Source: Shewanella sp. UCD-KL21 (GTDB lineage Bacteria; Pseudomonadota; Gammaproteobacteria; Enterobacterales; Shewanellaceae). Taken from it: a DNA stretch of 64,000 bases. The stretch covers positions 279,463-343,462 of the forward strand of contig NZ_MPHK01000002.1 in NCBI RefSeq assembly GCF_001957135.1. The letters are read 5' to 3'. Shown one piece after another: positions 63,888 through 64,000 of this stretch. The notes under the pieces are model-generated. The model searched no databases and was not told the DNA's origin. It saw nothing but the letters and a program-made list of their open reading frames with translations. How positions within the stretch are numbered: the stretch's first letter is position 1; every line of letters starts with the position of its first letter. The position numbers were made by a program, and so were the translations under genes.

Positions 63888-64000
63888 ATGAGCGAAACAC
63901 AAAAACTGGATTTTTCAGCGGTAAATGGCACGACACAAGAGTCATTTAACCAACAAAAGAACTTGATAAAGCGCATGCTGAAAGGCAACAGCGCAGAATG
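63888..64000 (+). CDS. 5' end of an unidentified gene downstream of pfaD (runs off the window)
   Basis: An ORF starts at ATG 63888, 47 bp after the pfaD stop, with TAGGTAGCGG before it. It is open to the window end (37 codons): MSETQKLDFSAVNGTTQESF, then NQQKNLIKRMLKGNSAE. It is polar with a basic middle and no signal peptide. The next codon begins TG (Cys or Trp likely). It may be cotranscribed with pfaD. Too little is visible to name it; it is probably a small soluble protein. Confidence 0.65.
   Translation, partial: MSETQKLDFSAVNGTTQESFNQQKNLIKRMLKGNSAE

Overview
The window looks like a chromosomal segment of a marine, EPA-producing Shewanella (Gammaproteobacteria). The complete pfaR-pfaA-pfaB-pfaC-pfaD cluster with a separate pfaE is typical of that genus. 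The gene order yqcA-truC-yqcC-csrB-syd-queF and the FadR-type operators also fit a gammaproteobacterium. Species assignment is an inference; no rRNA, tRNA, insertion sequence or CRISPR array was seen.

Layout. 1-560: the 3' end of a gene built from 45-bp (15-residue) repeats, a 38-aa ORF and a terminator. 575-775: a small membrane protein. 1027-4463 (minus): fadIJ fatty-acid beta-oxidation, with a FadR-like operator upstream. 4864-11955: a MoxR/DUF58/VWA/TPR/BatD ('Bat') operon. 12052-13312: an ECF sigma factor and its probable membrane anti-sigma factor. 13510-14961: putP. 15366-16637: a FadL-type long-chain fatty-acid porin with a possible FadR site. 16829-21856: an RND efflux operon ending in a DUF2892 protein and a rhodanese. 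21961-24922 (minus): purU, a PTS EIICB and flavodoxin yqcA. 25362-26526 (minus): truC and yqcC. 26646-28057: DUF3549 and DUF3301 genes.

28143-29631 is a non-coding block holding two tandem csrB-type regulatory RNA genes on the minus strand. Each has a terminator, many GGA motifs, a -10 box and a GacA/UvrY box at the same distance upstream. Small conserved genes follow (DUF962, GNAT, DUF2789, DUF3192, DUF2310). 32870-38732 (minus) is a MexEF-OprN-like tripartite efflux operon. Then come syd (minus) and queF (plus).

41134-64000 centres on polyunsaturated fatty acid synthesis. pfaE (phosphopantetheinyl transferase, minus) and an EF-G-like GTPase gene (minus) precede the plus-strand pfaR-A-B-C-D operon. 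PfaA (KS-AT-six ACPs-KR-DH-like), PfaB (AT), PfaC (KS-CLF-two FabA-type DH) and PfaD (enoyl reductase) together would make eicosapentaenoic acid, with PfaE arming the ACPs. Genes from a 7-codon leader ORF through pfaC are joined by NTGA stop/start overlaps. Fatty-acid uptake (FadL), degradation (FadIJ) and PUFA synthesis lie in one window, and possible FadR-type sites precede all three. A further gene begins at 63888 and runs off the end.
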